Positions 9,901 through 15,901 of a DNA stretch of 64,000 nucleotides are shown one piece after another. This DNA comes from an uncultured Bacteroidia bacterium. Lineage in GTDB: Bacteria > Bacteroidota > Bacteroidia > Bacteroidales > UBA932. Each line of letters starts with the position of its first letter. The stretch's first letter is position 1. The notes under the pieces were generated by a model. That model was given only the letters and a program-made list of their open reading frames with translations, was not told where the DNA came from and did not search any database. A program made the position numbers and the translations under genes. The DNA is taken from assembly GCA_902778855.1 (NCBI GenBank), contig CACYZM010000017.1, forward strand, positions 1-64,000, read 5' to 3'.

Positions 9901-10631
9901 TACACACACACAACCTTACTGCCTGGGCTTTCCTCAGAAAAATGAATTAATGCCTCGATACATATTCGAGTCTTACCTAATCCTTGCGAGCCACTAACTA
10001 TAGTAAAATCATTTGCTCGAATTGATGAGACAACAGCTCCGACTTCATCTTCTCTCCTAACAAAAGGGTTGTCTAACGGTGTCCCTATTTTGGAATTTGC
10101 CTTTCCATACCGCTTCTTAAATTCATCAACAGGAACAATTTGACCAGATCCCAAAGGTATTCCGAGATATCTATTAGCCAAATCTGAATGTTTCGTGGCA
10201 ATTTTTGTTGATAGCCAATCAATAGAGCGTAACTCTAGGCTGATGCCATCCGGGACCTTACTTTTCAGTGATTCTGCCTCAGAAGTCGAAAGTTTAAAAT
10301 TAAAGCAAAGGATTATCTTGTCTATATCCTCGAGTTTCACTCCTGTTATGCTAGCGTCCAGACATTTCCCGATATCCTCAGATAATTTTTTTGCTTTTGC
10401 GGTTAAATTAGTAGAATGCTCAACAAAAACATAGTGACCACGGGAATTCATGAAAAAGGTATCCGGTGTCCCCTTTCTTGTTTTATCTCGACCAAGTACA
10501 CTACCAATTTTTGAAACGAGTTGCCATTCCGTTTCTTCTAAGAATAGAATGTGGTCACACAGCTCTTGAAAAACCGCATCGCCAATTTTGTGTAGTTTTT
10601 GTTCTATCTGATGAATATCGCTCATATACAC
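6963..10631 (-). CDS. STAND-type NTPase with N-terminal nuclease-like domain (Avs-like defence protein)
   Basis: 1222 aa. Residues about 45-80 contain a PD-(D/E)XK-like core: GTPDTFF followed by YVFVEHST, with D57 and E71 as candidate metal ligands. In place of the usual E-x-K the protein has E-H-S/T. A P-loop NTPase follows: Walker A GSQGLGKT near 214-221 and Walker B VVLFIDD near 264-270. About 700 residues of helical, repeat-like sequence fill the C terminus. Nuclease, STAND NTPase and helical sensor is the layout of the Avs/NACHT-like antiphage sensors, in which the C-terminal part recognises a phage protein. The gene starts 22 bp after the AAA_14 gene and is strongly A+T-rich. The family call is by architecture; trigger and target are unknown. 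Confidence 0.8.
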   Translation of the reverse strand: MYMSDIHQIEQKLHKIGDAVFQELCDHILFLEETEWQLVSKIGSVLGRDKTRKGTPDTFFMNSRGHYVFVEHSTNLTAKAKKLSEDIGKCLDASITGVKLEDIDKIILCFNFKLSTSEAESLKSKVPDGISLELRSIDWLSTKIATKHSDLANRYLGIPLGSGQIVPVDEFKKRYGKANSKIGTPLDNPFVRREDEVGAVVSSIRANDFTIVSGSQGLGKTRICIEALIHFSEESPGSKVVCVYNQEVSLLEDLSTLCHYNNKVVLFIDDANRLDCLKQIIAYTDALEIGLLKLVMTVRDYAYEDILATVGNRKINPIQINKLSNEAIVDIIKEEPYNIKNERYQQRITTIAKGSPRLAIMAAQYAKLRPIGSLYSIGELIEAYFKSFAEETSILKDNDKLRVAGVVAFFGNLQYLGNDSLISVLKAFGVETSDFNEVLEQLNNSEIVYLINGIARIPEQNLRDYIFYHAFLDKKVLSFKILLERFYANNQSAFEDLIISTNNLFGYQKVKAAIHDDILAYFSVIKSNINDSLLLLEKVWIFIPDEAIRYLSEIVDGVPQEDNTQYSIDCDDPVLYYNSDPILRILNKVYHYADYIEQALAIGYQYSKRHPSVFGEWIKGIREHIEISYDDYSAKLNRQIKLVDFFSNAPTEGYPLSLAFENIAPKLLEYRFTTTQSSGNALTFFTIEIKEDNCIRDLRTAVWHIMKELNRETVLCILETYTDISIGADPRIISNDLNDIIDLIETTLQDNELRDCLIVHSIISLAKSLSIEREEFNSLGQRFSCKLYRFYKDIHWETPARVITADEENRIASILSINSFDSFVTTYESIEEIFYTLRDRKRWGIAEVVSVLVQSAFAVNEECGFNALKYIRSNNFTDYIPYRVFKEYIVNKESYERFWNVIKTIPADTWRWELALFQSAKEDYLSEIDKTRFLEIVKKWHKGYVFVPGHYKGLFFKYPDFVSKVVESAYVINSAADEQIIDIHLYPDSYEYLKPYPSLLRRIYIQKIRLSRDGLFIEELLFKIMESDLSFLLEYIKAMIDSSQKYYSGFDALSLGRVWNIDGIELELNDILKYLANNEYAIAHDSIFNSFFRDIDTSVQTKAREYLCSLVTRFSTDTRIVDMVVCIINQLFPDLLPKAISNYIEIKPTLDDFKSIDWIYHKSVYMNEDPNEDHLAMWIKVKTSFDAIKNTRKQLYLSYINERIAYYRGQINIIKQIRYLES

Positions 10632-10653
10632 TTCCCGGGGCTGATAATCTCTT

Positions 10654-12087
10654 TTACTGATCCAGTATTTCTCTTGCCAGAGAATTCACTGCACCTGCAT
10701 CCATAGGTTCTATAATGAATTCTTCCGGTTCCAAATCCAGCAGAAACTGCATATAGGAAGGAAGAGTCAGCAGTTGACCTTCCCGGCCAACATTATAGTC
10801 ACCGAATTTGATGATCTGCTTTACTCCATATTTGTCCGGATGCTTTAAAACTGTCTGAGCGCTTTTCGCCTGAGAGGTCCTCGCTTTGACTTCTAGTGGC
10901 ACACATTCGCCTTTCATGCGGACAAGAAAGTCCAGTTCAAGCCCGGAGTCTTTTTGGAAGTAGTATAAGTTCTGACGTTTCTTGTGAAGCGTATCGGCCA
11001 TGAGGTTCTCAAAGATGGCGCCTTTGAATCCTCCAAGATTGCCCTGCAGGATGTCTGCACGTATTCCCGGGCCAAGCATCTCGATAAGGAGTCCGATGTC
11101 TGCCGTATAGACCTTGAAAACATTGTCCTTTGCGTTTCCTTCCATCGGGAGGCCCGTGATGTCAGTATTATAGCAACGGCAGATAATCCCGGCATCTTGC
11201 AGCCACTGGAGAGATCCGGCAAAAGCTTCTCCACGTCCACCTGGTTTGATCTTACTATATTGGAATTTTTTATTCTCCTTGGCTAGTTGTTTGGGGATGG
11301 AGTTGAAACACTCCCGTATGTGAGGTTTGTCCTTATCCGGAGCATACTTGATCATATCATCGCGGTACTCCTTCAAAATGGCCTGATATTCTTCGCTTAC
11401 AGCATTCATATTGTTGGTGGCCAGGAAAGCATTGACAGGAGCGGGAAGACCGCCTATAGCAACATAGAGATTCAAGTAATTCTTCATGGCCACATGTATC
11501 CCGGCCGGGACCGGCGTCTCTTCTTTATAAAATTTCCGGAGAGCCTCAATGACTTCCGGGTTCACCCCGTTTGCCCAAAGAAACTCTTCGAAATCCAGCG
11601 GATACATCTCGACAATCTCTTCACTTCCAACGGGGACAGAGTTTATTCCTAAATCTTCTTTGCGGACCAACTTACGGCACCTTCTCCTTAGTTCGTCACC
11701 GTAGCCTTGAACTCCCAGCAGTGAACCGGTGGCAATTACATCAAAACGTCCATCCTCCTTAAAGAACTTGAGCGACGTTCTTGCCTCCGGACATTCCTGG
11801 ATTTCATCGAAGATAAGACAGGTTTCTCCTGGGATAAACTTGACACCTTGAATCTGGGCGGAAAGATTGAGCAGAATCTTATCCACGTCCTTCGAACCGA
11901 CAAACGCGTTAATGCGTTCCGGTTCTTTGATGAAGTTCATATAAACGACACTCTTGTAGTTCTCTGCAGCGAAATGTTGTGCGATGAAAGTCTTTCCGCA
12001 CTGGCGGACGCCCATTATCACCAAGGGCTTGTGTCCCGTTTTGTTTTTCCACTTGGTCAGGGTGTCTTCAATCTTCCTTTTCAGCAT
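10654..12087 (-). CDS. AAA_14 ATPase with C-terminal DUF4143 domain
   Basis: 477 aa from the ATG at 12087. Walker A is GVRQCGKT at about 26-33, Walker B is TCLIFDEIQEC, and a sensor-like ATGS follows. The C-terminal DUF4143 part has a nuclease-like ELDFLV...PLEVKA pattern. These ATPases occur in many copies in Bacteroidales genomes and their role is unclear. I chose 12087 because a -7 box (minus TATATTTG, 12110-12117) lies 23 bp upstream. The frame stays open to 12252, but that extension merely reads a 33-bp repeat array as 11-residue repeats. It is followed after 22 bp by the STAND nuclease gene, so the two may share a transcript. Confidence 0.9.
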   Translation of the reverse strand: MLKRKIEDTLTKWKNKTGHKPLVIMGVRQCGKTFIAQHFAAENYKSVVYMNFIKEPERINAFVGSKDVDKILLNLSAQIQGVKFIPGETCLIFDEIQECPEARTSLKFFKEDGRFDVIATGSLLGVQGYGDELRRRCRKLVRKEDLGINSVPVGSEEIVEMYPLDFEEFLWANGVNPEVIEALRKFYKEETPVPAGIHVAMKNYLNLYVAIGGLPAPVNAFLATNNMNAVSEEYQAILKEYRDDMIKYAPDKDKPHIRECFNSIPKQLAKENKKFQYSKIKPGGRGEAFAGSLQWLQDAGIICRCYNTDITGLPMEGNAKDNVFKVYTADIGLLIEMLGPGIRADILQGNLGGFKGAIFENLMADTLHKKRQNLYYFQKDSGLELDFLVRMKGECVPLEVKARTSQAKSAQTVLKHPDKYGVKQIIKFGDYNVGREGQLLTLPSYMQFLLDLEPEEFIIEPMDAGAVNSLAREILDQ

Positions 12088-12109
12088 ATTATGACGTATT
12101 ATCTGGCAA

Positions 12110-12117
12110 CAAATATA
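12110..12117 (-). promoter_or_regulatory. -7 box of the AAA_14 gene
   Basis: The minus strand reads TATATTTG (TAnnTTTG). A possible -33 TTG lies about 22 bp upstream, and repeat unit 1 of the 33-bp array falls between the two boxes. Confidence 0.55.
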
Positions 12118-12234
12118 CATTTTTCCAACGACTATTTTGCAATCTGTCGCATTTTTTCCAACGACTTTTGAATATTTCGTCGTAATTTTTCCAACGACTT
12201 TTGGGCGCTCCGACGCATTTTTTGGAACGAGTTT
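12118..12234. repeat. Four-unit 33-bp tandem repeat array on the AAA_14 promoter
   Basis: The core on the minus strand is AAAAGTCGTTGGAAAAA. The CCAACGAC core on the plus strand starts at 12125, 12158 and 12191. A changed fourth copy (GGAACGAG) starts at 12224. All spacings are exactly 33 bp, about three helical turns, so cores would sit on nearly the same DNA face. Sequence between cores is not conserved, which favours protein-binding sites over a simple satellite. Confidence 0.85.
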
Positions 12235-12281
12235 ACTAATTACCGGATTCATCGCGGATAAATCCGGACCGACCCCACCCC

Positions 12282-12415
12282 GGGCACGATTTCGCGCCTA
12301 CCCGTGCCCCGGAGCCGCAAAATCGGCACTTGGGGCACGGATTTGCCCATTTCCGTGCCTCAGAGCTACAATTTGCGTGGTTGGGGCACGCTGGGGCCCT
12401 GATTCGTGCCCGCGC
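12282..12415. repeat. 51-bp imperfect tandem repeats
   Basis: GGGCACG starts at 12282, 12333 and 12384, a period of exactly 51 bp. Two full units share the order GGGCACG - ATTT - CCGTGCC - GAGC - CAA - TTGGG. A partial third unit ends near GTGCCC at 12405-12411. Each unit has GCACG/CGTGC inverted pairs. The rest of 12253-12504 holds only the promoter of the next gene. Confidence 0.7.
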
Positions 12416-12473
12416 GCCGCGGCAACGCTCTCTTTCCAGCAGATATGCGAGCCGATTATGATGAAAAACGATT

Positions 12474-12481
12474 AACTTTGT
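12474..12481 (+). promoter_or_regulatory. -7 box upstream of small lipoprotein gene
   Basis: TAACTTTG, matching TAnnTTTG, 23 bp before the ATG at 12505. Confidence 0.55.
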
Positions 12482-12504
12482 AGAAACAATCCTTCGCCTT
12501 CCCT

Positions 12505-12897
12505 ATGAAAAGAACTCATTCAATTTTCGTCATAATGGCCTTCGTGGTCGCAGCCTTATGCTTAGCATCTTGCGAGGAAACAACCCCTGTTGTGGGAAGC
12601 GCAGAAGGGTTGCATGGAAATTGGAAATGCACCGCTTCTACCACTCCTCCGGAAGGTGCCACTTTCTGGATTCGGAAGGGTGAAACAATTATCATCAGTG
12701 ATCAAAGCTATGATTTGGATCATGGCGATGGTACAGCAGAGCGCGGAATTTGCGTGTGGAGTACGAATGAAATCCGTTTTAAACCCAAAACGCAGCGCGA
12801 TTATTTCGTTTTCAAATATTATACTGGTACTTACTCTATTACACTTCGTTATTCAAGGGACCACCAAATCCGGCTCGAAAGATTTTATGCAGACTAA
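12505..12897 (+). CDS. Small lipoprotein, function unknown
   Basis: 130 aa. It has a signal peptide with a lipobox ending in LASC at about 20-23, so it is probably anchored in the outer membrane or exported. The mature part has alternating beta-rich segments (GNWKCTAST, IIISDQSYDLD, TYSITLRYSRD, IRLERFY), resembling small lipocalin-like Bacteroidales lipoproteins. I recognise no specific family. A -7 box lies at 12474-12481. The next gene starts 24 bp after the stop. Confidence 0.8.
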   Translation: MKRTHSIFVIMAFVVAALCLASCEETTPVVGSAEGLHGNWKCTASTTPPEGATFWIRKGETIIISDQSYDLDHGDGTAERGICVWSTNEIRFKPKTQRDYFVFKYYTGTYSITLRYSRDHQIRLERFYAD

Positions 12898-12921
12898 ACG
12901 CCATCGTCAGGTTTCCACCCA

Positions 12922-13236
12922 ATGAAAAAGCATCGCCTCCATCCCGCCATATTCCTGGCAGATCATCGCGACGAGGAGCGCCTCGAGTATGCGAAATTAT
13001 ACCTGTGCTTCTCGGACGAAGGCGCTTATCTGCTGGAGGATGTCTATACCCCGGGATGGTCCGCCGGCAACTATGGCGGCGGGACAGTCCGGACCGACCT
13101 GCCGGCCGATTTCTACAAGGGCCAGACACCCGAAACCTTCGCCGCGCATTTCGGCGAACGCTTCCGCGACCAAATCCGCCACAACGCCGAACTCGCCGCC
13201 TTCCTCGAAGAGGCCAATCGCGAAACAGAAAAGTAA
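12922..13236 (+). CDS. Hypothetical protein, 104 aa
   Basis: Not recognised. It is a soluble, acidic protein with no signal peptide or membrane segment. It has an N-terminal beta-like part (AKLYLCFSDEGAYLLED), a glycine-rich stretch (WSAGNYGGGTVRTDLP) and a helical C terminus (FGERFRDQIRHNAELAAFLEEANRE). Its codon use fits the G+C-rich host, unlike the lipoprotein gene before it. It follows that gene by 24 bp and may be co-transcribed. Confidence 0.7.
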   Translation: MKKHRLHPAIFLADHRDEERLEYAKLYLCFSDEGAYLLEDVYTPGWSAGNYGGGTVRTDLPADFYKGQTPETFAAHFGERFRDQIRHNAELAAFLEEANRETEK

Positions 13237-13290
13237 CGGCGCCAACGATCCTTCTTGGCTTTGATCTTTAGATCTTGCGCCCATCCGGGC

Positions 13291-14082
13291 TCATAAATCC
13301 CTGTTAAGCACTTCGCTGACCTCCCGCGTTTCCGGCAGTGCTTGCCAGCTGCTCATCAGTTCACAGACCACCACTCCCTCCGTATTCGTAAGCATATGGA
13401 GATACCTTCCATCATCCAGGCGCGACATGCGGCACGTCAGCGTTTCATCGAGATAGGTCTCGTGCAGCCAGTGAACGGTCACTGACGTCAATGACTGCGA
13501 GGAAAGCACTTCATCGGGCATGGTCAGCAGGGCAATGCTGACATAGCTGCGGTTGCTGACGTGGAAATTGAAGTCAAGGTCAAGCCGGGTGGCCCGATGC
13601 TCCATCTGCATGTCAACCCCCTGCGCTTTCGGGAACCGTATTTTCTTATGACTGCCCGTCATCAGTTCGGGCACCACCGTCAGCTTGCCGGCAAGGAACT
13701 CGGTTGTTTCCAGCCGCTTGGTGTCGAGATTGAGAATGTTCCACTGACTTGTGCCGGATGCGATCAGTTGCCCGTTATCTTTTCGGACAATGCGGAAGTC
13801 GCAGTAGATGCGCAGTGATGTCAACTCACTCACCCAAAGCTCGACGGTAAACTCCTCCGACCAGAATGTGACCGCAGGCTGAATGTCCAACTGAACCTCC
13901 GTGATGACCCACATCCTGTGCTGCTTGACGATGTCGAACGCCGCGAAATGATGGACAGTCATCATCCGCGCAAAACTGTCCTGAAAATACATCAACAAGG
14001 CATTGGGAGTAACCCTGTACAAGGGCGTGATGTCCGAGGCCGTTGATGTGTACGTATGCCTGTATTTTCCTTTTTCGTACAT
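13291..14082 (-). CDS. Acyl-ACP thioesterase (FatA/FatB-type)
   Basis: 263 aa, the usual length of bacterial acyl-ACP thioesterases. It hydrolyses acyl-acyl carrier protein to release free fatty acid in the cytoplasm. The sequence suggests two hot-dog domains: the N-terminal one (TPNALLMYFQDSFARMM ... WVITEVQLDIQP ... SLRIYCDFRI) and the C-terminal one beginning near LDLDFNFHVSNRSYVSIAL. W-x(n)-N-x-D appears as WNILNLDTKRL, as in the family. The start is supported by a -7 box at 14102-14109. It stands alone, divergent from mntA-hepT. Confidence 0.88.
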   Translation of the reverse strand: MYEKGKYRHTYTSTASDITPLYRVTPNALLMYFQDSFARMMTVHHFAAFDIVKQHRMWVITEVQLDIQPAVTFWSEEFTVELWVSELTSLRIYCDFRIVRKDNGQLIASGTSQWNILNLDTKRLETTEFLAGKLTVVPELMTGSHKKIRFPKAQGVDMQMEHRATRLDLDFNFHVSNRSYVSIALLTMPDEVLSSQSLTSVTVHWLHETYLDETLTCRMSRLDDGRYLHMLTNTEGVVVCELMSSWQALPETREVSEVLNRDL

Positions 14083-14101
14083 TTTTCCCGATTAATCAGC
14101 A

Positions 14102-14109
14102 CAAAGATA
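14102..14109 (-). promoter_or_regulatory. -7 box of the acyl-ACP thioesterase gene
   Basis: The minus strand reads TATCTTTG, 19 bp before the start codon. Confidence 0.6.
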
Positions 14110-14119
14110 CGAATAATCT

Positions 14120-14147
14120 GGAAGCCCTACTTCCCGACAGGGCTTCC
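14120..14147. repeat. Minimal hairpin matching the outer ends of element A
   Basis: GGAAGCCCT (14120-14128) pairs with AGGGCTTCC (14139-14147) around a 10-nt loop. The left half matches the first 11 bases of element A at 15362. The right half matches the last bases of that element (TTCCCGACAGGGCTTTCC) apart from one missing T. It looks like an empty or collapsed A site. Confidence 0.65.
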
Positions 14148-14156
14148 CCCGATTCA

Positions 14157-14185
14157 TTTGGCAATTTATTTGAAATATTGCCAAA
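14157..14185. promoter_or_regulatory. Putative operator of mntA-hepT
   Basis: Perfect inverted repeat TTTGGCAAT (14157-14165) and ATTGCCAAA (14177-14185) with an 11-bp spacer, ending 6 bp before the -7 box TATCTTTG (14192-14199). It covers the -33 region, as expected for an autoregulatory toxin-antitoxin operator. Confidence 0.55.
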
Positions 14186-14191
14186 ATAATA

Positions 14192-14199
14192 TATCTTTG
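14192..14199 (+). promoter_or_regulatory. -7 box of mntA-hepT
   Basis: TATCTTTG, 17 bp before the ATG at 14217, so the leader is very short. Confidence 0.65.
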
Positions 14200-14216
14200 C
14201 ACAGAAAGCTGACGCA

Positions 14217-14987
14217 ATGGATTATAAGAGCCATATATCGCCAATCATGCGGGCTGTCTCGGAGGTTTTGATGGATTCCTTCGTGGGAATGGATCATTGC
14301 ATTACCGACACACGTAAGAATATCATCGTAGAAGTTCCCAAAGGAATGTGCGACGATGTCCGTACTGTGCTGAAGCGCCATTTCCCGGATGTGGCCCTCA
14401 TCCGTAATGCCTACCCCATGATGGAAGACCTGCACGATTTCATCCTGGTCAAGCCCCTCATTTCAGAATCGCCGGTCTTTGAAGACAACGGCGTGTCCGT
14501 CCCGGAATTGGAGAAACTGCTGGTAGACCGCGATTCCGACAAGGAATACGCCTCCCTGGGCGACGCCGAAATCCAAAAAGAGTTCCAGCGCGCATTCGAA
14601 CTGTATCCCGTCAACAAGTCCCGCCTTCTCCGCTATGCCGGCAGAAAAGGGAAAAAAGAAGAAATCCAAAACCGCCTGGCACGGGTCGACACCCAACGCG
14701 TCGCAACCATCCATTCCATCCAGGACTATTTCCGCCAAGCGCCCGTACTGCGAGCCTGGATCTTCGGCTCCTTCTCCCGAATGGAAGAAAAGCCCAACAG
14801 CGACATCGACATCCTGATCGACCTCGACCCATCCGTCTCCTTGGGCCTCTTGCAATATGCCGCCATGATCAACCGCCTGGAAGACCTCCTCGGACGCAAA
14901 GTCGACCTCGTAGCCACCGGCACCGTCAAACCCTTCGCCCAACAAACCATCAACCGCGATAAAGTCCTGATCTATGAGAGACCCTGA
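14217..14987 (+). CDS. mntA: MntA-type nucleotidyltransferase antitoxin with N-terminal extension
   Basis: 256 aa. The C-terminal third is a minimal nucleotidyltransferase: GSF at 184-186, then SDID with D196 and D198, and a third acidic position in KVDLV. In studied MntA/HepT pairs this enzyme AMPylates the HepT toxin on a tyrosine and so silences it. The first 170 residues or so are extra compared with the usual MntA of about 100-140 aa and are not recognised. Its stop overlaps the hepT start by 14 bp, so translation is probably coupled. A palindrome covers its promoter. Confidence 0.85.
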   Translation: MDYKSHISPIMRAVSEVLMDSFVGMDHCITDTRKNIIVEVPKGMCDDVRTVLKRHFPDVALIRNAYPMMEDLHDFILVKPLISESPVFEDNGVSVPELEKLLVDRDSDKEYASLGDAEIQKEFQRAFELYPVNKSRLLRYAGRKGKKEEIQNRLARVDTQRVATIHSIQDYFRQAPVLRAWIFGSFSRMEEKPNSDIDILIDLDPSVSLGLLQYAAMINRLEDLLGRKVDLVATGTVKPFAQQTINRDKVLIYERP

Positions 14988-15327
14988 CCGCGATTATGGA
15001 CGTCTTCGAGACATCATCCAGGCTGCCGACCACATAGCTGCGTTTACCGAAGGATACTCCCAGGAACAACTCATGGCCGATAAGCTACGGTATTTCGCCG
15101 TCGTCAAAAATGTCGAAATCATCGGAGAAGCTGCCTTTATGCTATCTCTCGAATTCAAAGAAAAGCATAGCCAGATGCCTTGGAACGACATTATCCGAAT
15201 GCGCCACGTATTAGTCCACGGCTACGCCACCATCCTCCCGGAACTACTTTGGCAAACCGCCCTTGTGGACGTTCCAATCCTAAAGAAACAAGTGGAAGCC
15301 ATCGTCAATTCCCTGCCCAACAATTAG
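14974..15327 (+). CDS. hepT: HepT-like HEPN ribonuclease toxin
   Basis: 117 aa, typical HepT length. It has a four-helix HEPN fold with the catalytic/target motif RX4HXY as R77-HVLV-H82-G-Y84. Other family marks are FAVVKNVEIIGEAA (helix 2) and MPWNDIIRMRHVLVHGY. In the known system, R and H cleave RNA and the tyrosine is AMPylated by the neighbouring MntA. The 14-bp overlap with mntA and the intact motifs argue for a working toxin-antitoxin pair. Confidence 0.9.
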   Translation: MRDPDRDYGRLRDIIQAADHIAAFTEGYSQEQLMADKLRYFAVVKNVEIIGEAAFMLSLEFKEKHSQMPWNDIIRMRHVLVHGYATILPELLWQTALVDVPILKKQVEAIVNSLPNN

Positions 15328-15361
15328 ACTGAAAAGGAATCAGGCACCTACTGATGACTCC

Positions 15362-15630
15362 GGAAGCCCTACGGAGGGAAGGAACAATTCCGGAGCGAAT
15401 TGGCGAAAAAGGGACGTGCGTGGGCCCGTGCAGGGAGCGGTGGCCGTAGAAAGCGGGCCGCAGGGCTCAGTCCCTGCGGCCCGCTCGAGGCCATGACGGC
15501 GTTCTGTTTGACGACCGTTAGACTCGCTTTAGCGAGGCTAAAAGGGAGAAGTTCGCCGTCAAGCTCCCGATGCCGCTCCCTTTTTCGCCATCCTGAGCGG
15601 AGGAATTGTTCCTTCCCGACAGGGCTTTCC
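15362..15630. repeat. Palindromic element A, copy 1
   Basis: 269 bp with nested inverted repeats. Ends: GGAAGCCCT / AGGGCTTTCC. Perfect 16-bp arms at 15376-15391 and 15602-15617 (GGGAAGGAACAATTCC). Perfect 14-bp arms at 15401-15414 and 15577-15590 (TGGCGAAAAAGGGA). 7-bp arms at 15495-15501 and 15554-15560. Two internal hairpins: 15453-15484 (13-bp stem) and 15518-15541. A second copy is at 25617-25880. The internal stems differ in sequence between copies but still pair. It starts 34 bp after hepT. No convincing gene lies inside. Confidence 0.85.
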
Positions 15631-15646
15631 CAAAAGATACGGCAAA

Positions 15647-15790
15647 CCGAAAATCACAGAGCGCCTAAATCGACGAAATAGTGCAGGAGACGGCTATCGC
15701 CGCGCTCCGTGCGGCCATTTGGCCTCGCGGCGCGCGGGAATGGGCCAACGAGGGCCCAGGAAAGGGGCCACCGCGCTCCGTGAATATCGG
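15647..15790. repeat. Palindromic element B, copy 1
   Basis: 144 bp. Left end CCGAAAATCACAGAGCGC (15647-15664); right end is its near-complement (15773-15790). An internal GCGCTCCGTG and a GGCC-ATTT-GGCC hairpin are conserved in all three copies (also 19043-19187 and 25896-26040). It follows element A by 16 bp, as copy 3 does by 15 bp. Confidence 0.85.
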
Positions 15791-15878
15791 GTTGCGACAA
15801 AATTGCCCGGCGGAGAATGATGCGGCTAATAAACCGCAAATTTTGCGGCTAAATAGCTGCAAACAGACCGAAAAACAT

Positions 15879-15886
15879 TATCTTTG
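15879..15886 (+). promoter_or_regulatory. -7 box of the Fic gene
   Basis: TATCTTTG. It overlaps an upstream ATG at 15884, which therefore cannot be the start; the ATG at 15902 fits. Confidence 0.65.
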
Positions 15887-15901
15887 CGAAAAAGACACGT
15901 A

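Noticed and set aside
12088-12252. N-terminal extension of the AAA_14 protein with KVVGK repeats.
   Set aside because: It is the 33-bp DNA repeat read in frame; a -7 box lies downstream of it and the family starts at MLKRKIEDTL.
12118-12415. 33-bp and 51-bp repeats, and the 19-bp repeats at 47742-47824, as CRISPR arrays.
   Set aside because: The 33-bp and 51-bp periods leave no room for normal repeat plus spacer units, the 19-bp repeats have no spacers, and there is no cas gene.
14120-14147. Hairpin as an ordinary terminator.
   Set aside because: It lies between two divergent genes, so no transcript should end there, and it has no T-run.
15400-15681. Short frames inside element A (also 25609-25794 and 25517-25906).
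   Set aside because: They run across hairpin arms, differ between the two copies and have no recognisable product.
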